Positions 46,605 to 56,177 of a DNA stretch of 64,000 nt are shown here, in pieces. Where the stretch lies: NCBI RefSeq assembly GCF_020667835.1, contig NZ_JAFMPR010000006.1, positions 62,001 to 126,000 of the forward strand. Direction: 5' to 3'. Source of the stretch: Roseibaca sp. Y0-43 (GTDB taxonomy: Bacteria; Pseudomonadota; Alphaproteobacteria; Rhodobacterales; Rhodobacteraceae). Position numbers and translations under genes: made by a program. Each line of letters begins with the position of its first letter. Positions within the stretch are counted from its first letter, which is position 1. The notes beneath the pieces were generated by a model. That model saw only the letters and a list, made by a program, of their open reading frames with translations. It did not search any database and was not told the origin of the DNA.

Positions 46605-49600
46605 GCGGCGCGGCGCTGGCCCAGCCAGACCGTGACCGCCCCTGCCAGCCACAACAGCGCCAGCAACACGGCCGTGCCCCCAACTGCCAGGATCAGCCCC
46701 GCGCGCAGCGGGTCGGCCCCAAACCCGGCGGCCATGCCGGCAAGGGCTGCGGGCAGCGTGCCCTGCCAAACCGTCCAGCCCAAGGTCAGGGCCAGCCAGC
46801 CCGCCACCAGAACAAGCGCCGCGCGCGGCAATTGGCCGATGCCGCTTTGCGGCTGCACAACGGCGCGGGACAACGAGGTGAACAACCGCCGCAGGTCATG
46901 CCCGATACCCAAGAGCGCGGGTACCAGCAGCAGCACGATCACCATGCCGAAGCCCAGACCATAGACCAGCGTGATGACGGTGGGTTTCAGAAAGGCGGCT
47001 TGGGTCGATTTCTCGAACAACAAGGGCATCAGACCCAGAACCGTGGTCAGCGTGGTAAGCACCACCGGGCGCAAACGGTCACAGGCGGCATCGACAATCG
47101 ACGGGATAAGCCCGCGATCGCGGGCGTATTGGTCCACGGTCGTCACCAGCACGATGGAATCGTTGATGATGATCCCGGCCATCCCCATGATCCCCACGAT
47201 AGAGAACATCGACATCGCCATGTCCCATGACATGTGCCCATAGATCACGCCGATCAGGCCGAAGGGGATGACCGCCATCACCACCAAGGGCCGCATCCAG
47301 CTGGAAAAGACCCAAGCCAGCGTCAGGTAGATCAGGATCAGGCACAGCCCCAGCCCGATACCCGCATCGGTCAGGAATTCGCGTTCCTGTTCGGCTTGGC
47401 CCGACAGGCGCGTGGTGATCCCGAAATCGGCCTCCAACGCGGGCAGGATCTGGTTTTGCAGCGCCAGCGTCACCTCGCGCGCGCGGGCGGGATCGTCTTC
47501 GGACAGATCGCCCGATACGGTGACGACGCGCGCGCCATTCTCGCGCAGCACGCGGCTGAAACCCTGACGCTCTGTGACCGATACGATGTCACCCAGCAGC
47601 ACATAGGCACCGGTGGGCGAGCGCATTTGCATACTGTCCAGAAAATCTGCGGCGCGTTCGCTTTCCGGCAGTTCCACCCGCACGCGGCCCGTGCGCAGCC
47701 CATCGGGGAAGGTCGCGGCCTCTATCCCTGTCAGGCGATTGCGCAGATCGCGCGCAAGGCTGTCGATGGTAAAGCCCAACGCCTGGCCCTGCGGCGTCAG
47801 CTCCAGCACCAGCTCGGGCTTGTCATAGGGCAGGTTGTCGTCCAGCCCGGTAATTTCCGGATAGGGGGCAAGGGCCGCGCGCAGGGCTTCTGACGCCGCT
47901 TTCAGCGTGGCCGCATCCCCACCGGTCAGGTCCACCGACACTCCGTCGCCGCCGGGGCCGGACCCCCAAGAGCGGAAGCTGAACTCTTCCAGTTGCGGAT
48001 GGCGCGTGACCATGTCTTGCAGCTGCGAGGCAAAGGCAAAGCTGGAAATCGGGCGCAGATCGGCATCGACCAGATCAATAGAGATACCGCCCAACAGGTC
48101 GGGATCCTTGTTCTCGGCACTGGCCAGCGGGCGGCCCGCGTTGCCGCCCACTTCGACCATGGCGAAGGTGATCGGGTTCACCCCGCTTTCCGCCTCGATC
48201 TGCGATGACAGCTCATCCGCCGCGCGCTGCAATTCGCGCAGCATCTCGATCGTGTCGGCGCGGGTTGCGCCGTCATTCATCACGATATTGCCGGTGATCG
48301 ACCCCTGTTCCGGCGGGTTGAAGAAGCGAAACGGCAGATCGCCCCGCACCAGATTGGCCGATTGCACCGCCAGAAGCGCCACAAGTCCGGCCAGCACCGG
48401 GTAGCGTGCGGCGACCACAAGCTGGATCATGGGGCGGAACGCCTTTTCCCGCACCCAACGAAAACCCTTGTTGACCTGCCGCGACGGCCAGTCATACCAG
48501 CTTTCCTTCAGGCCCGCGGCAATGGAATGCGCCATGTGGTTGGGCAGGATCAGGAAACATTCAACCAGCGAGGCCAGCAGCACCGCGATCACGGTCAGCG
48601 GAATATCGGCAATCAGCGTGCCGAAGCGACCGCCAATCAGGATCAATGCGCCGAACGCCAGAACGGTCGTGACGGTCGCGGCAAAGACCGGCTGCGCCAT
48701 GCGGGTGGCGGCATTCTCTGCCGCCTGCGCGGGACTTTCGCCCAGTTCGCGCGCGCGGTAATCGGCATGTTCGCCCACGACGATGGCGTCATCCACCACG
48801 ATGCCCAGCGTGATAATCAGCGCGAAGAGCGAGATCATGTTGAAGCTGAGCCCCATGACATACATGCCCGCAATCGCAGCCATCATCGCCGCCGGAATGC
48901 CCGCCGCGACCCAGAACGCGGTGCGCGCGTTCAGGAACAGGAACAGAAGCACCACCACCAGCGCCAGCCCCATAAGTGCGTTGCTGACCAGCAGGTTGAC
49001 GCGCCCGGAAATGAACTCTGCGCGGGTCGAGACCAGCTCGATGCTGGTGCCCTCTGGCAGGGTGCGGTTCATCTCGGCGGCGATCTCGGCCACCTGCGCC
49101 TGAATGGCGATGGCGTCGCCCTGCTGCGAGCGGTCCACGCGCAGCGTGATCGCCGGGTCCGGCCCCACGAAAAAGGCGCGGTCACGGCTGATGTCGCTTT
49201 TCTCGACAAGCGCAATATCACCCACGGTCAGGACGGTGCCGTCCGCATCGGTGCGCAGCGCGACCTGCGCGATCTCTGCGGCAGAACGGCGTTCGACCCC
49301 GGTGCGGACCCGCGCCGCGCCAGAGGCCACATCGCCCGTCGGGTCAGTGCTGACGGTCTGGGCGATGGCCTGCGCGATCTGGGCCATGGTGATGTCATGC
49401 TCGATCAGGTTGCGGCTGGGCACCTCGACCATGACCTCGGCGCTGGCCACGCCGCGCACGATGGTGCGGGTGATCCCGGCGTCATAGAGGCGGGCGGCGA
49501 ATTCGTCGGCGAAGCGGGCAAGCTGTTCGGTCGCGACGGGGCCGCTGACCACGACATTGGTCACGCGGTCGGACCAGTTGGAGCGTTGGGTGACGGGGTC

Positions 49601-50017
49601 TTCCACGTCCTCGGGCAGGTTCGACACCGCGTCGATCGCGTCTTGCACGTCGTTATTGGCGCGGGCCATGTCCCAGCCGGTTTCGAACTCCAGCGTGAAA
49701 CTGGCGCGGCCCTCGCGCGATTCCGCGCTGACCTCTGTCACCCCCTCGATGGCCTGCAAGGCCGGGCTGACAACCTCGACCACCGCGCGGTCGATGTCTT
49801 CGGCCCCGGCACCGGGCCATGGCACATCGACGCGGATGTTATCGACCACCACGTCGGGAAAGAACTGCGCCCGCATCTGCGGCATGGCCGCCAGCCCCAT
49901 GACCACCATGATGACCAAAAGCAGGTTGGCCGCGGTCTTGTGGCGGGTGAAGTAGCGGAAAATGCCAACGGCCTGAACGGCAAGCCGCGCGCGTTGACTG
50001 GTTTGAGGATCGCTCAT
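46580..50017 (-). CDS. RND-family efflux transporter (AcrB-like inner-membrane pump)
   Basis: A proton-driven pump of 1145 residues. The first helix is YFTRHKTAANLLLVIMVVMG; the periplasmic porter follows (PWPGAGAEDIDRAVVEVVSP). Proton-relay aspartates lie in the TM4 motif LGIVVDDAIVVGEHADYRA. The second half has IMGMAGIIINDSIVLVTTVD and a C-terminal extension of two more hydrophobic segments beyond the usual end, ending RAAQRVSEQP. The substrate is unknown. Starts three bases after the adaptor stop; the pair needs an outer-membrane channel from elsewhere. Confidence 0.94.
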   Translation of the reverse strand: MSDPQTSQRARLAVQAVGIFRYFTRHKTAANLLLVIMVVMGLAAMPQMRAQFFPDVVVDNIRVDVPWPGAGAEDIDRAVVEVVSPALQAIEGVTEVSAESREGRASFTLEFETGWDMARANNDVQDAIDAVSNLPEDVEDPVTQRSNWSDRVTNVVVSGPVATEQLARFADEFAARLYDAGITRTIVRGVASAEVMVEVPSRNLIEHDITMAQIAQAIAQTVSTDPTGDVASGAARVRTGVERRSAAEIAQVALRTDADGTVLTVGDIALVEKSDISRDRAFFVGPDPAITLRVDRSQQGDAIAIQAQVAEIAAEMNRTLPEGTSIELVSTRAEFISGRVNLLVSNALMGLALVVVLLFLFLNARTAFWVAAGIPAAMMAAIAGMYVMGLSFNMISLFALIITLGIVVDDAIVVGEHADYRARELGESPAQAAENAATRMAQPVFAATVTTVLAFGALILIGGRFGTLIADIPLTVIAVLLASLVECFLILPNHMAHSIAAGLKESWYDWPSRQVNKGFRWVREKAFRPMIQLVVAARYPVLAGLVALLAVQSANLVRGDLPFRFFNPPEQGSITGNIVMNDGATRADTIEMLRELQRAADELSSQIEAESGVNPITFAMVEVGGNAGRPLASAENKDPDLLGGISIDLVDADLRPISSFAFASQLQDMVTRHPQLEEFSFRSWGSGPGGDGVSVDLTGGDAATLKAASEALRAALAPYPEITGLDDNLPYDKPELVLELTPQGQALGFTIDSLARDLRNRLTGIEAATFPDGLRTGRVRVELPESERAADFLDSMQMRSPTGAYVLLGDIVSVTERQGFSRVLRENGARVVTVSGDLSEDDPARAREVTLALQNQILPALEADFGITTRLSGQAEQEREFLTDAGIGLGLCLILIYLTLAWVFSSWMRPLVVMAVIPFGLIGVIYGHMSWDMAMSMFSIVGIMGMAGIIINDSIVLVTTVDQYARDRGLIPSIVDAACDRLRPVVLTTLTTVLGLMPLLFEKSTQAAFLKPTVITLVYGLGFGMVIVLLLVPALLGIGHDLRRLFTSLSRAVVQPQSGIGQLPRAALVLVAGWLALTLGWTVWQGTLPAALAGMAAGFGADPLRAGLILAVGGTAVLLALLWLAGAVTVWLGQRRAAQRVSEQP

Positions 50018-50020
50018 CGC

Positions 50021-51499
50021 CTAGCCCCCCTGCCGCGCGCCGCCGCCGCTTTCCAAACGCTCGACCGTCTGGGCGGGCACGCTGTCTTGCGACAATTGGG
50101 TAATCAGCCGGGCGCGGACCTGTTCGGGCATCCGCGTGTTGCCTTCGACCTGCGCGATCAGCCGCGCGCGGCGTTCTGGGTCAAGCGCGACCATCTCTTC
50201 CGCCTCTGCCTCCAGTTGGCCTTGGGCATTCTGGCGCAAGGGGCGCACAAGAATACCTGCGCCCAGCATCGGCCCGGTTTCGCGCACGATCTCCAGCCCG
50301 GCCAGATCGCCGGCTTCGATAATCACGTCATCGCCCTGCCGGCGCAGCACAGTGGCGGGGCGCGCGCTCAGGCGGTTGTCCTCGCCGATGACCAAGACCT
50401 CGCCGCCCGTGGTGATCGCACTGGCGGGCAGAAGCGCAACGGCATCCAGCGCGGGTTCCGACAAGCGCACGGTCACGAAATCGCCGGGGCGAAAGCCGCG
50501 CGGATTGGCAAGTTCGACAAATACCTCGCGCCCGCTCTGGCCACTGGCCACCGTGGCAGAGGCGCGCACAAGCTGGCCGGGCGACGAAATTTCATAGCCT
50601 GCCACTTCCAGCGCGACCTGCGCGCCAGCATCGCGCAGCTGCCCATCATCATCCAGCAAGCGCAGATATTGCGCGGTCGAGACGCGCACCGACACTTCCA
50701 AAGCATCAGGGTCGATGATGCGGGCCAATTGCTCGCTGGTATTGACCAAGCGCCCCTCGACCAAGGCCACATCGGCCAGCGTGCCAGAGATACCCGCGCG
50801 CACCGTGGTGTCAGCCAAGCGCCGCTCGGCTTCGGACACGGTGATCTTCTGGCGGTCAAGCGCGGTGCGGGCCTGATCGGCGCGGGCCTCTGCGCTGGCT
50901 TGCGCCTGTTTGCGGCCCACAACGGCCTGCCGGGCAGAGGCCAGCGCCAGTTCCGCCTCTTCTAACGCCGCTTCCGTCGCGACCCCGCGCTCTGCCAGCC
51001 CCTCGCGCCGCTCCAGCGCACGGTTGCGCAGGTCGAACTGGGCCTCTGCCGCGGCCACATCTTCGGCAGCCAGCGCAAGAGCACGTTCGGCATCGCGCAG
51101 CTCTGCCTCGGCGCGGGCCAGATCGCTTTGGGCAATCGCAAGCGCGGCCTCGGCATCGGCAGGGTCCACGCGGAACAGCATTTGCCCCTCAGCAACCTCT
51201 GCCCCGTCCTCGACCCCCTCGCCAAGCTCTATGATGCGACCACCGACCGGCGCGCGCAGCTCGAGCGTGCGCTGGCTGCGCACCTCGCCAAAGGCGGCAA
51301 GCGTGGGCTGTACCTGGCCGGGTGTGACCGTCACGGCGCGCACGGTGAAAACCCGCTCACGGGCGTCGCCCCGCGCGCCCGCTGCATTCTCGGCCCGGCT
51401 TTGGATTGCCCCGACAAGCGTCGCCCCCGCATAGACCAGTGCCGAGACGGACAGGGCGGCCAAGAACAAACCCAAAAGGCTGCGGGTCAGAAAACGCAT
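50021..51499 (-). CDS. RND efflux periplasmic adaptor (membrane fusion protein)
   Basis: A 492-residue HlyD-type adaptor. One N-terminal helix (SLLGLFLAALSVSALVYAGA) anchors it; a lipoyl-like half motif is GRIIELGEGVEDGAEVAEGQ, then a long coiled-coil hairpin (about 110-230; AEAELRDAERALALAAEDVA), the second lipoyl half (TVRAGISGTLADVALVEGRL) and beta-barrel domains. It lies before the pump gene. ATG 51499 has GGAG five bases ahead; the GTG two codons earlier overlaps that site and is rejected. Confidence 0.93.
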   Translation of the reverse strand: MRFLTRSLLGLFLAALSVSALVYAGATLVGAIQSRAENAAGARGDARERVFTVRAVTVTPGQVQPTLAAFGEVRSQRTLELRAPVGGRIIELGEGVEDGAEVAEGQMLFRVDPADAEAALAIAQSDLARAEAELRDAERALALAAEDVAAAEAQFDLRNRALERREGLAERGVATEAALEEAELALASARQAVVGRKQAQASAEARADQARTALDRQKITVSEAERRLADTTVRAGISGTLADVALVEGRLVNTSEQLARIIDPDALEVSVRVSTAQYLRLLDDDGQLRDAGAQVALEVAGYEISSPGQLVRASATVASGQSGREVFVELANPRGFRPGDFVTVRLSEPALDAVALLPASAITTGGEVLVIGEDNRLSARPATVLRRQGDDVIIEAGDLAGLEIVRETGPMLGAGILVRPLRQNAQGQLEAEAEEMVALDPERRARLIAQVEGNTRMPEQVRARLITQLSQDSVPAQTVERLESGGGARQGG

Positions 51500-51575
51500 G
51501 GTCACTCCAAATCTGTTTGCCCTCTATACGGGCCGGGAAGAGGGTCGGTTCAACCCGCTATAACGCCGCAGGGCG

Positions 51576-52118
51576 TCACTTCCGTCGCAAATGTTCGTCC
51601 AGGCGGGGAAAAATCTCGACAAAGTTACAAGGGCGGTGCCGGAAATCGAATTGCAGCGACAGGATTTCGTCCCACGCATCCTTGCACGCCCCCGGAGAGC
51701 CGGGCAGCGCGAACAGATAGGTGCCATTCGCTACGCCCGCGCAGGCGCGCGACTGGATGGCAGAGGTACCGATCTTCTGCATCGACACGATGGTGAACAC
51801 GGTCCCGAAAGCCTCGATCTCTTTCTCATACACGTCGCGATGCGCCTCTACGGTCACATCGCGGCCCGTCAGCCCGGTGCCGCCGGTGGTCAGGATGGCG
51901 TCGATGCCATCGTCGGCGCACCAGTCGCGCAGCTTGGCGGCGATCAGGTCCCGCTCATCGCGGACAATGTCGCGCGCGGCCAGCACATGGCCCGCGCCCT
52001 CGATCCGCCCCGCCAGCACATCGCCCGACTTGTCATCGGCCAGCGCACGGGTGTCGGACACGGTCAGCACCGCGAAACGCACGGGCATGAAGGGTTTGTC
52101 GGGGTCGATACGGCTCAT
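51576..52118 (-). CDS. moaB: Molybdenum cofactor biosynthesis protein MoaB
   Basis: Member of the MogA/MoaB molybdopterin adenylyltransferase family; 180 residues. Typical stretches are FAVLTVSDTRALADDKSGD, AILTTGGTGLTGRDVTVEAH and LFALPGSPGACKDAWDEIL, with the TGGTG and PGSP motifs of the MoCF fold. Some MoaB proteins lack adenylylation activity, so the step is not certain. Its ATG overlaps the stop of the uracil-DNA glycosylase gene. Confidence 0.94.
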   Translation of the reverse strand: MSRIDPDKPFMPVRFAVLTVSDTRALADDKSGDVLAGRIEGAGHVLAARDIVRDERDLIAAKLRDWCADDGIDAILTTGGTGLTGRDVTVEAHRDVYEKEIEAFGTVFTIVSMQKIGTSAIQSRACAGVANGTYLFALPGSPGACKDAWDEILSLQFDFRHRPCNFVEIFPRLDEHLRRK

Positions 52119-52912
52119 GTCGCCTCTCTTAGCTTGGCTTGCAGGGATAGCAGGTCGGCCCAAGCCTCTCGCTTGGCGGCCGGGTTGCGCAGCAGGTAGG
52201 CGGGGTGCAGCATGGGCATGGCGGGGCGACCCAAGACGGTTTGCCACGCCCCGCGTTCCTTGGTGATCCGCACATCGCGGTCCAGAAGCGTGCTGGCCGA
52301 AATGCGGCCCATCAGGATCAGGATGTCCGGGGCGGCCAGTTCGATATGGCGCAGCACGAAAGGCCGCATCATCGCGCGTTCCTCGGTCGAGGGGTCGCGG
52401 TTTTGCGGCGGGCGCCATGGCAGCACGTTGGTGATGTACAGCGCGCGGGCCGGGTCGGGTGCGGCGCGGTCCATGCCGATGGCGGCGAACATACGGTCCA
52501 GCATTTGGCCGGCTTCGCCCACGAAGGGCTTGCCCACGCGGTCCTCGTCGCGGCCCGGTGCCTCGCCCACGATCATGACGCGCGCGGACGCCACCCCGTC
52601 GCAGAACACAAGGTTGCGCGCGCCGCGTTTCAACTCGCAGTGTTCATAGGCGGCCATGGCAGCGTGAAGCGCGTCCAGATCGGGGGCCGCTTGCGCCATG
52701 GCCTGCGCCTCTGCGACCGGGTCCACCTGTGGCTGCTCGGGCATGGGCACGGGGGCTGCCGCCACAGGCTTGGCAGCCGGTTTTGCCAACTTGTCGGGCA
52801 GATCGTAACGATTGACCGGCGCGTCGCAAATCGCTTCCGTCGCGCCAAGCTCTGCCTGCCACGCCAGATAGGCGCGCGCCAGATGCCAGTCCTGTTGCCA
52901 AGCCGATTCCAT
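52115..52912 (-). CDS. Family-4-type uracil-DNA glycosylase lacking most iron-sulfur ligands
   Basis: A 265-residue uracil-DNA glycosylase. The catalytic-site motifs are present: MIVGEAPGRDEDRVGKPFVG (motif A), TNVLPWRPPQNRDPSTEE and MLHPAYLLRN (motif B). Family 4 enzymes normally bind a 4Fe-4S cluster through four cysteines. Here only Cys92 of that set is seen (Tyr89 replaces its partner; Trp166 stands at the WRPP position where Cys is usual, and Met181/182 at the fourth); Cys104 is elsewhere. An N-terminal extension of about 85 residues, Pro/Ala-rich at 45-75, precedes the domain. Overlaps moaB. Confidence 0.88.
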   Translation of the reverse strand: MESAWQQDWHLARAYLAWQAELGATEAICDAPVNRYDLPDKLAKPAAKPVAAAPVPMPEQPQVDPVAEAQAMAQAAPDLDALHAAMAAYEHCELKRGARNLVFCDGVASARVMIVGEAPGRDEDRVGKPFVGEAGQMLDRMFAAIGMDRAAPDPARALYITNVLPWRPPQNRDPSTEERAMMRPFVLRHIELAAPDILILMGRISASTLLDRDVRITKERGAWQTVLGRPAMPMLHPAYLLRNPAAKREAWADLLSLQAKLREAT

Positions 52913-53021
52913 GACCCACAGGTAGCGCGCCCACGCGCCAAGGGAAAGCGCGCGCTTTGCCCTTGCCGCATGGACCCTTGGTTTCTATACCCGGTGCGCT
53001 GACCCATCGCGCGAGTGGCCC

Positions 53022-53990
53022 ATGACGTTTACCCAAGATCACCTTCTGGGCATCGAACATCTGCACCCGGTCGAGATTACCACCATCCTCGACCTGGCAG
53101 AGCAGTATGTCGCGCTGAACCGCAGCGCCGAAAAGCACGCCCGCGCGCTGGAAGGCATGACGCAGATCAACATGTTCTTCGAGAACTCCACCCGCACGCA
53201 AGCCAGTTTCGAGCTGGCAGGCAAGCGGCTGGGCGCGGATGTGATGAACATGTCCGTCGCGCAGTCCAGCGTGAAGAAGGGCGAGACGCTGATCGACACG
53301 GCGCTGACGCTGAACGCCATGCATCCCGACCTGCTGGTGGTGCGTCATGGCAGTTCCGGCGCGGTGGACCTGCTGGCGCAAAAGGTGACTTGCGCGGTTC
53401 TGAACGCGGGCGATGGCAAGCATGAACACCCCACGCAGGCGCTTTTGGATGCGCTGACCATCCGCCGCACCAAGGGGCGGCTGCACCGCCTGACCGTGGC
53501 CATTTGCGGCGATATTGCCCATAGCCGGGTCGCACGCTCGAACCTGATCCTGCTGGGCAAGATGGAAAACCGCGTCCGCCTTGTCGGCCCCGGAACCCTT
53601 ATGCCCAAAGGGGTCGAGGAGTTCGGCGTCGAGGTGTTCGACGACATGAAAGCCGGGCTGGAAGGCGCCGATGTGGTGATGATGCTGCGGCTTCAGCGCG
53701 AGCGGATGGATGGCGGGTTCGTTCCGTCCGAGCGCGAGTATTTTCACCGTTACGGGCTCGATGCCGAGAAGCTGGCCTATGCCAAGGATGACGCCATCGT
53801 CATGCACCCCGGCCCGATGAACCGGGGCGTGGAAATCGACGGCGCGATTGCCGATGACATCAACCGCTCTGTCATTCAGGAACAGGTGGAAATGGGCGTC
53901 GCGGTGCGCATGGCAGCGATGGACCTTCTGGCGCAAAACCTGCGCCGCCGCCGTGAACGCGACCGTTTGCGGAGGATTGCCGATGAATGA
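53022..53990 (+). CDS. pyrB: Aspartate carbamoyltransferase catalytic chain
   Basis: First committed step of pyrimidine synthesis: carbamoyl phosphate plus aspartate. The 322 residues contain the carbamoyl phosphate loop [31 protein letters not shown], the [10 protein letters not shown] motif, [15 protein letters not shown] and the later MLRLQRERM. No regulatory chain (pyrI) is present; instead two membrane-protein genes and a dihydroorotase-like gene follow, matching the class of ATCase that assembles with a pseudo-dihydroorotase. ATG 53022 heads the operon. Confidence 0.97.
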   Translation: MTFTQDHLLGIEHLHPVEITTILDLAEQYVALNRSAEKHARALEGMTQINMFFENSTRTQASFELAGKRLGADVMNMSVAQSSVKKGETLIDTALTLNAMHPDLLVVRHGSSGAVDLLAQKVTCAVLNAGDGKHEHPTQALLDALTIRRTKGRLHRLTVAICGDIAHSRVARSNLILLGKMENRVRLVGPGTLMPKGVEEFGVEVFDDMKAGLEGADVVMMLRLQRERMDGGFVPSEREYFHRYGLDAEKLAYAKDDAIVMHPGPMNRGVEIDGAIADDINRSVIQEQVEMGVAVRMAAMDLLAQNLRRRRERDRLRRIADE

Positions 53991-54450
53991 ACAGATCGAA
54001 ACCCGCCCCGATACCGACGACATCCCGCTGGAACCGGGCGAGAAGATGCTGCGCGAAATCCGCTCTGACAAGGGCCGCTACTGGCGCGACCATGGGGTTC
54101 TGGGCGTGCTGGGCATGGTCGGCGCGGGCGTGGTGCTTTGGGCAATCGGGTCGCCCTATGCCGCGATTGGCGCCTTGGGTGCGGTGCTGGCCTTGGCCGT
54201 TCGCGGCGCGTGGCTTTACACCGAGCAGATGAAGTTCCGCTGGCGGCTGACCAACACTCGGTTGATCGGGCCGGGCGGGCGCAGCGTGTATTTGTTGGAA
54301 CTGGAAACCGTGCGCCGCCTGATGGGCGATATTCAGATCATCACCAAGGCGGGCGACAAATACCTGATAAAGCATATCGACCGCGCCGAAGAGGTTGTCG
54401 CCGACATAGAGGCCGCCCGCCAGAAACGCGCGAAACGCAAGGGGGCGTGA
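53983..54450 (+). CDS. Membrane protein with bPH-like domain, first of a pair
   Basis: A 155-residue protein: an acidic N-terminus ([20 protein letters not shown]), two close helices (about residues 38-72; [20 protein letters not shown] and [14 protein letters not shown]), then a bacterial PH-like domain ([39 protein letters not shown]) ending in a basic tail. The PxxE...LTN.R pattern is of bPH2 type. The function is unknown. It overlaps pyrB by eight bases with GGAGG inside the pyrB end. Confidence 0.78.
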   Translation: MNEQIETRPDTDDIPLEPGEKMLREIRSDKGRYWRDHGVLGVLGMVGAGVVLWAIGSPYAAIGALGAVLALAVRGAWLYTEQMKFRWRLTNTRLIGPGGRSVYLLELETVRRLMGDIQIITKAGDKYLIKHIDRAEEVVADIEAARQKRAKRKGA

Positions 54451-54453
54451 CAG

Positions 54454-54897
54454 GTGGCCCAGATCAGCTTGCAGCCCGGCGAAACGCTTGTGGCCCTCGT
54501 GCCTCAGGATCGCGAGATCGCGATCCTGTTCGAGGCGCTGTTGGGCACGCTGGGGCTGCTGGTCTTCTCGGCGGTGTTCTTCCTCTATGACAGCGCACGC
54601 GGCGCGGCGGGGGCCGGGTCGTCACTGGGCACGCTGATTACACTGGGCTTCCTGTTCGGCCCGATTGCCGCGCAGCGCCTGATGCGGCCCATGCCCACCT
54701 ATTGGTTGACCGACCGCCGCCTTGTGTTGGACGCACAAACCTCGGTTCCCCTGTCCGACATTCGCCGCATCCGCGTTTGGCTGACGCAGCTGACCCTGCG
54801 CACCGACAAGGCCAGCCATACGCTTAGCCTGCTGGTGAACCCCTCTGCCGTCGCCACGCTGTTGCGCGACACGATTGCCCAAAAGGAAGGCGTCTGA
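54454..54897 (+). CDS. Membrane protein with bPH-like domain, second of a pair
   Basis: A 147-residue protein that begins with GTG (VAQISLQPGETLVALVPQDR) behind AAGGGGG. Two helices (LFEALLGTLGLLVFSAVFFL and LGTLITLGFLFGPIAAQ) are followed by a short PH-like region (TYWLTDRRLVLDAQTSVPLS). It looks like a diverged paralogue of the preceding gene. Its stop overlaps the next gene's start (TGATG). The pair sits between pyrB and the dihydroorotase-like gene, which is why I suspect a membrane-linked role. Confidence 0.75.
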   Translation: MAQISLQPGETLVALVPQDREIAILFEALLGTLGLLVFSAVFFLYDSARGAAGAGSSLGTLITLGFLFGPIAAQRLMRPMPTYWLTDRRLVLDAQTSVPLSDIRRIRVWLTQLTLRTDKASHTLSLLVNPSAVATLLRDTIAQKEGV

Positions 54898-56177
54898 TGC
54901 TTTGGTTCCACAACGCGCGGCTGATTGATCCCGAGACCGGCACCGATGATATCGGCACGCTTTTGGTCAAGGACGGGCAGATCGTGGAACGGGATGCCCC
55001 CTGCCCCGATGGCGCGCAGGCGGTCGATTGCGGCGGCAAATGCCTGGCCCCCGGCATTGTCGACATGGGCGTGCAGGTAGGCGAGCCGGGCGCGCAGCAC
55101 AAGGAATCCTTGCGCACAGCGGGCTTGGCGGCGGCACGCGGGGGCGTGACCACCATCGTGATGCGCCCTGACACCGACCCGGCCATCGACACGCCCGAAG
55201 TGCTGGAATACGTCACCCGCCGCGCCACCGCGCGCACGCCTGTGAACATCCGCGCCATGGCCGCGCTGACCCGCGGGCGCGAGGGGCGCGAGATGGCGGA
55301 AATCGGCTTTCTGCTGGATGCGGGCGCGGTAGCCTTTACCGATGGCGACCGCGTCAGCACCGACACCAAGGTTCTGTCGCGCTGCATGGCCTATGCGCGC
55401 GGGCTTGGCGCGCTGGTCATCGGCCACCCGCAAGACCCCGGCCTGTCGCGCGGCGCTTGCGCCACATCGGGCAAATTCGCGTCGCTGCGCGGCCTGCCCG
55501 CCGTGTCACCCATGGCAGAACGGATGGGGTTCGACCGCGACATGGGCTTGGTGGAAATGACCGGCGTGCGCTACCACGCCGATCAAGTCACCTGCGCGCG
55601 CACCCTGCCCGCACTGGAGCGCGCCAAGGCCAATGGGCTGGATGTGACGGCAGGCATTTCCATCCACCACCTGACGCTGAATGAACTGGACGTGGGCAGC
55701 TACCGCAGCTTCTTCAAATTCACCCCGCCCCTGCGGTCCGAGGATGACCGCCGCGCCATGGTGCAGGCTGTGGCGGATGGGCTGATCGACGTCATCTGTT
55801 CCATGCACACCCCGCAGGACGAGGAATCGAAGCGCCTGCCGTTCGAGGAAGCGGCCTCGGGCGCGGTTGGGCTGGAAACCCTGTTGCCGGCGGCAATGCG
55901 GCTTTACCATTCCGAAGGGCTGCCCCTGCCCCTGATCTGGCGCGCGCTGTCGCTGAACCCGGCCAAGCGCCTCGGGCTGGCGGGCGGACGTCTGGCCAAA
56001 GGCGCACCGGGCGATCTGGTCCTGTTCGACCCCGACGCGCCTTTCGTGCTGGACCGGTTCAAACTGGCGTCCAAATCCAAGAACACCCCTTATGACGGTG
56101 CCCGGATGGAAGGCCGCGTGCTGGCCACCTATGTCGCCGGTCAATGCGTATTCAGCGCGCAAGAGGTGCCCGCATGA
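54897..56177 (+). CDS. pyrC: Dihydroorotase-like protein lacking the metal-binding site (pseudo-dihydroorotase)
   Basis: A 426-residue amidohydrolase-fold protein of the class I dihydroorotase family. In active enzymes the first zinc motif is HxHxREPG; here residues 58-65 read GVQVGEPG in IVDMGVQVGEPGAQHKE. The late Asp motif (usually ATDHAPH) reads CSMHTPQ. It keeps GHPQD and ISIHHLTLNE, but metal binding should be lost. Such proteins are known to bind ATCase (PyrB) as a non-catalytic partner, for example PyrC' in Pseudomonas. A true dihydroorotase must then exist elsewhere. Overlaps plsY. Confidence 0.88.
   Translation: MLWFHNARLIDPETGTDDIGTLLVKDGQIVERDAPCPDGAQAVDCGGKCLAPGIVDMGVQVGEPGAQHKESLRTAGLAAARGGVTTIVMRPDTDPAIDTPEVLEYVTRRATARTPVNIRAMAALTRGREGREMAEIGFLLDAGAVAFTDGDRVSTDTKVLSRCMAYARGLGALVIGHPQDPGLSRGACATSGKFASLRGLPAVSPMAERMGFDRDMGLVEMTGVRYHADQVTCARTLPALERAKANGLDVTAGISIHHLTLNELDVGSYRSFFKFTPPLRSEDDRRAMVQAVADGLIDVICSMHTPQDEESKRLPFEEAASGAVGLETLLPAAMRLYHSEGLPLPLIWRALSLNPAKRLGLAGGRLAKGAPGDLVLFDPDAPFVLDRFKLASKSKNTPYDGARMEGRVLATYVAGQCVFSAQEVPA

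Noticed and set aside
48362-50965. An 867-codon open frame on the plus strand
   Set aside because: It runs antisense through the RND pump and adaptor genes, and its translation is low-complexity Arg/His/Gln/Asp with no family resemblance; such long shadow frames are normal in GC-rich genomes.
52644-54071. A 475-codon minus-strand frame opposite pyrB
   Set aside because: pyrB is certain on the plus strand, and the last part of the frame is out of phase with the uracil-DNA glycosylase gene.
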